The notes below the pieces were generated by a model, which was not told where the DNA came from, made no database searches, and saw only the letters and a program-made list of their open reading frames with translations. Both the position numbers and the translations under genes were made by a program. Positions 56,831 to 64,000 of a DNA stretch of 64,000 bases are shown here, piece after piece. The first letter of the stretch is position 1. Each line of letters opens with the position of its first letter. Source of the stretch: Ricinus communis (taxonomy: Eukaryota; Streptophyta; Magnoliopsida; Malpighiales; Euphorbiaceae); contig NC_063265.1 in assembly GCF_019578655.1 (NCBI RefSeq), positions 2,204,501-2,268,500 on the forward strand, given 5' to 3'.

Positions 56831-59800
56831 AAGAGTCTTATAAATAAGAGTCTATATAAGTCTTTATACCTAAAATATTCATTATGAATAAATAAATCAA
56901 ATCAAGTTTCTTCCAAAAAAAATTATATCAAATTAAGGCTTAAAGTTTAAATCCCAAAAATCTAATAATATTTTGAAAATAATTTCAAAAAATTATATCA
57001 AAGTCAAAGAATTTAGTGGTTGAATCAATCAAGAATATGGGTATTCAATATGAATATTCAAAAGTATGAATAAAAAACCTGCCATTTGCTAATTGCAAAT
57101 TCTTATAGTCCCCACTCTGGACTGAACTTGGGAAATAAATATGGTCTCCAAGATTCTTTAGTAGTGCCCTCTACTTGTAAATATGCATGAAGACACAAAA
57201 TTCAATCATCCTTTTTTTTCTTTTCTCCTTTTCTCTAATGTTATTTTCATTGCTTTTGGAGAGTAGCAGATGATAATGCTTATCACCAACACGTGTCACA
57301 CATCCAATGGCTAAAATTATTGAATTTGGGTCCTACCCTCTATGGTCCATTCATACTTTGCTTTTTTCACAAGATCCTGATAGCCTTACCCAAGGGCCGA
57401 CCATAGATTAGGTTTTCGGGCAAACAACCCACTTGGAGCTTGGAATCCAAAACTTGCGGGCTCCATTTCCCTTCAAATTATTCACAAAAATCAATTCTTT
57501 GACGAGCAATTTGCAATGCGCGCCAAAATATACTTGTTAAATAAACCACCGGCTCCTGGCATAGCAGCTAGACGAGTTAGTTTCAAACCAGATACAAATA
57601 TACAAGAAACACCAGGCTGTGGCTCCGTGTTCAAAATGGGTTAATCGTGCCTTAAAATTTGAGTTTGATTCTGTAGAATATATGATCATCCGGTATGATT
57701 CTCGACATAAATAATTAATAAGATTTAAAATTATTTCAAAAAATAATTTTTATGTATATATTGGTTTAAATCAATGGATTTCTTTGATTTTCAATGTTTT
57801 ACTTTTATTTCTTAATAGGTTTAAAATTTCCGAGTTTATATAATCAGTAATAATTCAAGAGAACATATGAAAAATGATAGAATTAAAAATTCAAGAAATG
57901 TACAAACTTTTTGCTGTTTTCTAAATAATTGAATTTTGAGATTTAAATTTATATAAAAAATTATTCTAAACTCAAAAGATAAAATATAAATTTATATATT
58001 TATAGTTGATTAATTTTTCTAATAACAAACATATATTTTTAAATTTATCTATTAAAAATAATAAAATTTTAAATTAAATTATTATTAAACTTAAAAATGA
58101 TAAATATCAAGGTTTTAAACTCCCAAAAACTTAGATTTTCATAAAATAAAATAAAATTAAAGTTGGGATCCTTTATTAGTACAAAAGGCCTTTGGTTTTA
58201 GAATGTTAATGATGGTACAGAAGACTTAGCAATGAATGAATAATTTCAAGACATAATTAGTTTGTCTTAGTAAAAAGGCTTTCTTCGCCTTGGGGAAAGA
58301 GAAAGAAACCTTATCAATATCTCCTTTTGGACTTTTATGAACTCAGAAAGGATGAAGTTAAAAAGCTGATGATCCTACGAAGTGATTAATCCTTTGTCAT
58401 AATTGTTTGCATTTTTATACCGAAAGGGACGTGGACACTTGCTCTGATTTCTAAAAGATTTATTCTTTTATTTTACCTTGCCATTCTTTTAGTTTTTCAG
58501 TTTTACTTATGTAATAGTTAGCATTAAATTTCAAATTTAAATATATTTTCGTAATTTGTTTTTGATTTTATGATGTTCAATTAATATATAAATTATGGCA
58601 TTAAAGTTTATTTTTTTTTAAATAAAATAAGTACTTTTATTTATTAAAGTATTGTGATTATTACATGTTACTAAATGAAAATAAAAGTTACTAAAATGAT
58701 TAAAATAATATCAAAAGAATTTATGCATCTGTAAATTTCCATAAAAAAACTATTTTTTATAATTATTTTATTTATTAAAAGAATTATATAAAAAAACTAT
58801 TTTTTTTTTCGTTAACTGAACAACTTTCTGGTGAAGTTGTCAATTTATGCAAAATGAGCAATGTTTCTATAAAATTATAATTTCTCATAGATAAAAAGAA
58901 TTGTAAACATTATTTTGATTTATAGAAATATATACAAAAATTACTGTTTTCGTAATATATCAGTCTATTTATGATTATAAAAATTATATTATTGTTTAAA
59001 CATAAATTCTTTTCATAAAACCATTAATTTATGAAAACAAGCTATACTTTTGATAAAATCATATTATCTTTTTTTTGTAATAAAGAAGAATTAATTATTC
59101 CAGTGAATATTTACTATTTTAACATTCATCTATTATGCTTCTATATATTTGTAGAAAATTAGGTCATTTTTCTATTAAATTTTTTAGATTGAAACAGAAT
59201 TTTATATTATTTGTATATTTAAAAAAAAACAATTTTAAATATCTTTAAATTGTAACTAAAGTTTAGAAAACAATCTTTAATATATTTTTATGATTTTTTT
59301 TATATAAGAAATTATATAGTTTAAAATGAAAAAAATTAGTTTTTATTTCATTTTTTCCAAATTTACTCTTTCAACTTAGAATAATATCTAAATAAATTAT
59401 AAAACATTTTCTATATACTAGCAATTAAACATATTTTATAAAAATAAAAAGTTATTATTTTCTTTAAAATTTAAAAAAAAAAATTTGAAAAATTTCCTAC
59501 AAAGATACATAATTTTCTAAGAAAAAAAAGCTCAATGTTTTACAAATTTAAAATTACTTGATTAGAAAATCAAGTTTATAAATATAATTTAATACAATTT
59601 TTAATATTTAATATTAATTTATAAAATTTTAAAAAGTAATAACAAACTAAGTTTTTCTAAGTTTTCTTCTTTTAAATTTTTAAATTTTTAAATTTTATTA
59701 GTTTGTAATAATAATAAAAATTATTTTAGAAATATTATTAATTAATTTCAATATTATATAAATTTTTAAATTTTATTAGTTTGTAATAATAATAATTAAT

Positions 59801-60929
59801 TTCAATATTATATAATTTAATATTATATATATAACTATAATAATTTTTTTTTTGTGAAATGTTAATCTTTTTTGGTTATATTTTGTGAAAAAAGAATTTA
59901 ATAAAAATTTGTATAGAAAAACATAATATTAAAAAAGAAAGATGCAGATTCTCTGAAAATGACAGATAATAAAATAAAATGGCCTTAGTTTTTTAAATTT
60001 AAAACAAAGTAGAAGAGCAGAAGCATCATAAATTATATGCTAATATGGACCTACAAAAATTGAAGAAAACAATAATCCATTTTGTTTCTTTTCAAATGTA
60101 CTCATATCCAAGTATGCAATTCAACTAATAGTCCAATACACTGCCAGGGAGCAAATACTCATGTCCTCAGATGAGTTACAGTTTATTAATATTATATATG
60201 TATTGCTCGTTACTCGCGTTACTTGATAAATTATTATTATAAAATTATAATATAAGAATATTTAATAAATTAATAAATAATATAATATTTATTAAAAATA
60301 TTTAACTATTTTATTATTACTTTTTATTATATATTAAAAATTTATGTATTATTATATATTTTAAGGAGTAAAACATTAAAAAATTTAAAAAATAAATAAT
60401 TTTTTGAATAAGGTATATAATAACAATAAACATAATAAACATATAAATAAATATATTAATAAAATAAAATTAAAAGTATTATATTTTATTTTTAAAATTT
60501 TATAGAAAATTGTAATGAACTATTGATTTCCAACATAGGTATATATATGCTATTCTTATAAGATTATGAACATATATGAAATTGAAATTGAATTAGATGA
60601 ATGACTAATTATGAATATATTAATTTAAATAAAGTAGAAACTCATATATTATTATACACATCACAAATTTAATAAAAAATTAGATTTTATATAAAATAAA
60701 TATTGACCACTTGAAATAATAAACTTGTATAAACATATGAATTAATATGTCAATAAAATAAAAAATATTAAAAATATAATGTATAATAGATTAAGGACGG
60801 ATATAAAAAAAATAAAGTAGTCAATTTTTTTAATAATAAAATTAATTAATTTGGTCCAATATTATAACTATAAAAAGATATTACTGTGAATAACTTTTAT
60901 TTTTGACAAATAGACCTTCTATTACCTGA
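56831..60929. other. A+T-rich intergenic region
   Basis: No coding potential. 57100-57650 is of mixed composition without a feature I recognise. A tandem duplication lies at about 59684-59812: two copies of AAATTTTATTAGTTTGTAATAATAATAA followed by TTAATTTCAATATTATATAA, the first with about 22 extra bases. Confidence 0.55.
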
Positions 60930-61379
60930 CTTTGTCTTGATCTTAAGAGCAACTCTAAGTCCTTTTTCCCTTAGTAAAAAGAAAAGAAAAGAAAATTAAA
61001 TTAAAAAGAAACATCCCAAGGGAATACATCTCGGCTCATGATGGGAATAGAACAATGTATGGAAGAAATACTTATGACAAATGTGCCCCATGTCTTAAAC
61101 GTGAACACTATAAATTTGTACAAAATGACTTGAAATGGAGGGCAATTTATTATGGTATGCTGACTCAGCTAAAGTACATTATGTTTATACAAAAATCCAC
61201 GTCACAATTTCTCAGAATTCCCCACCTTACATAAATGTTCCTCTACCACAACCCACCAAAAGAATTAGAGAGAAAAAAGAGCAAAAATAAATAAATAAAG
61301 TAGTGGGTATTGTTGCTCATTTCTGAGCATAACCAAATTACTGCATTCTTCAGGCAGAGAAGATTCATCACAGCTAGAA
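60930..61379 (+). promoter_or_regulatory. Upstream region of the second HIPP gene
   Basis: 450 bases before the start codon. The last 60 contain the probable 5' leader (GGCAGAGAAGATTCATCACAG). No clear TATA box or conserved operator could be fixed by eye. Confidence 0.3.
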
Positions 61380-62122
61380 ATGGGGGAAGTAAGCAATTTC
61401 TTTTTCTTTTGTTATTTTTTATATTTTAAATAAAGGGTTGTTTTTCTTTTCCTCTTTTCTTTATAGCTTGTCTGCTGGTTGTGGATACTGTTTTCTCAAT
61501 GGTTAGTTGCAAAGATTTGGTCATTTACAAGATGATCTGATGGTTATGGTATGTGTTTTAGGAGAAGAAAGAGGAAGAAAAGAAAGAAGAAGTGAAAGCA
61601 GAAGAAGAGAAGAAAGGGGAAGAAGGGAAGAAAGAAGAAAAGAAAGAAGAAGAAGTGCCTCCTGAGATTGTACTCAAAGTTGATATGCATTGTGAAGCTT
61701 GTGCTAGAAAAGTTGCAAGAGCCTTGAAAGGATTTGAAGGTCACACTATATTCTTAATAAATTTCTTTTTCCCCCTTTTAATTTCCATGCATATTTCTCT
61801 AAAGATTCACTTCTAATTTCCATGCATATATATATATATATTTAAAATATGAATATTCTCAACAACCCATTAATTTATTATTGTGATAATAAAAATGAAA
61901 AGCATATAATATTTGGGCACAGGGATAGAGGATGTAAGCACAGATAGCAAAGCCAGTAAGGTGGTGGTGAAAGGGAAAACAGCAGACCCACAAAAGGTAT
62001 GTGAGAGACTTCAAAAGAAAAGTGGAAGGAAAGTTGAGTTAATTTCACCTTTGCCTAAACCACCAGAAGAACACAAAGAAGAAGAGAAGAAAGAAGAACC
62101 AAAAGAGGAGAAGAAAGAAGAG
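61380..62122 (+). CDS. HMA-domain isoprenylated plant protein (HIPP), 5' part; continues beyond the window
   Basis: Exons by GT-AG borders: 61380-61388 (MGE), 61562-61739, 61923-62122; 129 codons, ending in phase 0 before GTAAAT. The protein starts with a Glu/Lys-rich tail (EKKEEEKKEE...), then a complete heavy-metal-associated domain at about 41-105: PPEIVLKVDMHCEACARKVA with the metal-binding MxCxxC, GFEGIEDVSTDSKASKVVVK and QKVCERLQKKSGRKVELISP. It ends in another Lys/Glu run. This is how two-HMA HIPPs begin; the second domain and CaaX box are expected in a later exon, which I could not find up to 64000, so the gene is cut by the window edge. It binds heavy metals such as Cu, Zn or Cd by family knowledge. 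The tiny first exon follows the pattern of the gene at 34535-35719. Confidence 0.85.
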
Positions 62123-62556
62123 GTAAATTTAATTTATTTCCACCCTTTTTGGTGAAAAATATTTTGAATTTTTAAGTTTTTTTTTCATATACTTTCATAT
62201 GCATAATTCATGATTATATTCACTTTATTATCATAAAATAAACAAATATTTCTGCCACATACAATAATGTTTCCCTTAGTGCCTTTTCTTTCTTTTAATA
62301 TTTTTTAGATATGTTAAGCATTACTTTTAAGATTCTTATTTTGATTTTAAAGATCTATCTTGACCAATTTTCATTGAGTACTTAGGAAATTTCTTTCCTT
62401 TTTTATTTTTTATTTTTGGAGAATGCCTTAATTTTTAGTTATATAACATTAAAATTTGGTTCATTACTAAATCTTACATAGTCAATTCTATTAACTATGA
62501 TCATTAGCTTGTAGTTTTACCTACTTCTGTTCTTTGTGCAAAAGGACCTTTACCCA

Positions 62557-62641
<85 letters not shown>

Positions 62642-64000
62642 AGACTGGATCTATATGTAAAGTAGTTAATTACTTTTGGTGATTTAACTAAAATTTCAAT
62701 ACCCAATTTTATAAAGTTGAGAATAATGTTAAAGTTTTAATTATCTTTTCCCTTTTTTTAGGATAACAGCAAAAACGTCCTTGTTTTTTTACACTATTAT
62801 AACTTTTATCCTTATATTTTTAATAATAATATTTTTGTCCCTCATCCAATCTACCAATCATTTGGTAGAGTATAATAAAATAAAATCAAAAGACATGAAT
62901 CTTTAATTTGATTTCTAATTTATTTTTCTATTTATTATATTAAAAACTTCTAATGTTCTGTAGCATAAATAATGACAACAATGACTTTTATCTTTTTGAC
63001 AAACTGTGTATCTTTTAAACTAAGAGGCGATCAAGAAGAATTTTGAGTTAAAAGTGAAACAGGCAATCACATCTAAAATTATATGGTTTTGCTGGTGAAT
63101 TTGATGGGCAATTTGATGTGGGTCGGTTTTGCTGGTCAATTGAAACCGAAACTCCAATGCAACCACTTATAGTTACCATATGCAGTGCAGTGCAGCGCAG
63201 TGAATTTTCTTGGGGTCACACTGTATTGCTGCTGACATGAAAGTAACGAAACATGTCAGAATTACAGGCACGTTTTACGAGCATAAATCATTTTCTAACA
63301 AATATTTATTTTAAATTTATTTTCTTTTTCTTATTTATAATTATAATTATATATATACATATATATGTTGACCCCACTCCTTTCCCAACTTGCTCTGCCT
63401 TATCGTCACGGGTTCCTGCCTATCAAGAATGCATCCTCCCACCACAATTCCAGCTTGTCATACTATGACTTTGCATAGTAATCCAAAACTTTTTGCATAA
63501 AAAGAGCAATTCATTTCTGCTGTTTCTAAAGAAAAAGTTCATGCCTTATATGTCTTCATTTTCTTTCTATTGAGGAATTAATCAAATCCCCATTTTCATA
63601 TAGTTTGTACCTCTACCAATTATTATTTTAAACTTGAATGCTGCTAATTAGAGAGTCATTAGCTGTTTAGATTTCAAGTATTTTGCAGTGTAGAAAGTCA
63701 AGACTTTAAATTTCGAAGGTACCCAATTCTATTCTACAAAATTTTTAAAATTAATCTACTAAAAAGAGTAATAGAGAGTGTTACACTTTGTATATTTCAT
63801 TTCAAATTTTTAGCCTATTGTGTATGAGACTATATAGAGAAATGAAATGCTCCTTAAATCAACTGTATTAACGAAGTGAAACAGAAAGAAAAAGGAAATA
63901 CGAAAGAGAACTTACACTGTATTTTTATTTTGGTTGTGGGTTCAAAATTCTTAAATAAATAAAAATAAGAATATAAGGGCTCATTAAAATAAATAAAATT
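62123..64000 (+). other. Probable third intron of the HIPP gene, with a long (AT)n tract
   Basis: 1.9 kb without a recognisable exon. If the gene has the usual second HMA domain, this stretch is intronic and unusually long for the family; otherwise the gene ends soon after 62122 and the rest is intergenic. In the latter case, reading through the donor gives only NLIYFHPFW and a stop, which is not a family C terminus. Confidence 0.45.
62561..62638. repeat. (AT)n microsatellite, about 78 bases
   Basis: The longest simple repeat in the window, an unbroken AT run within the putative HIPP intron. It is expected to be highly variable and can extrude a cruciform. Confidence 0.97.

Overview
The window is nuclear DNA of a flowering plant, almost certainly a eudicot. 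Evidence: spliced genes with short GT-AG introns, plant-only families (MAP70, PADRE/DUF4228, P-type PPR-SMR, isoprenylated HMA proteins), very A+T-rich intergenic DNA, and several plant LTR-retrotransposon lineages. The species cannot be read from the sequence alone; a member of the Euphorbiaceae would fit but is only a guess.

Layout. 1-4965 is non-coding, with an (AT)n tract and one GC-rich patch. 4966-8603 (+) is an 11-exon MAP70 microtubule-associated protein gene; 9603-10058 (-) is a single-exon PADRE-domain gene convergent to it; 11196-13313 (-) is an intronless chloroplast-type PPR-SMR gene related to SVR7/P67. 13.8-15.0 kb holds two tandem copies of a foldback (MITE-like) element. 16.1-32.5 kb is a nested transposon block: a SIRE-like copia element lacking RT/RNase H, a CACTA transposase remnant, an old Tekay-like LTR, an old minus-strand LTR, and inserted in that LTR a 6.4-kb rearranged Tekay-like element with inverted LTR segments and an apparent 5-bp target duplication. 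34535-35719 (-) is a three-exon HMA/proline-rich protein gene ending in a CaaX box (HIPP type). 36.4-60.9 kb is a second transposon-rich, A+T-rich block: two copies of a ~1.2-kb A+T-rich repeat, two decayed Ty1-copia elements (38.8-43.7 kb and 52.7-56.8 kb) and a second copy of the old LTR family. From 61380 (+) a second HIPP-type gene starts (three exons visible, first HMA domain complete) and runs off the window.

The five host genes do not form a pathway. MAP70 organises cortical microtubules, PADRE genes are stress-responsive proteins of unknown chemistry, the PPR-SMR protein acts on chloroplast RNA, and the two HIPPs are candidate metal-binding, membrane-anchored proteins. They are separated by transposon-rich DNA typical of an accessory plant interval. 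I found no convincing new biological system. The most unusual object is the rearranged element at 24864-31286, whose ends and target duplication suggest that it integrated as an already scrambled molecule.
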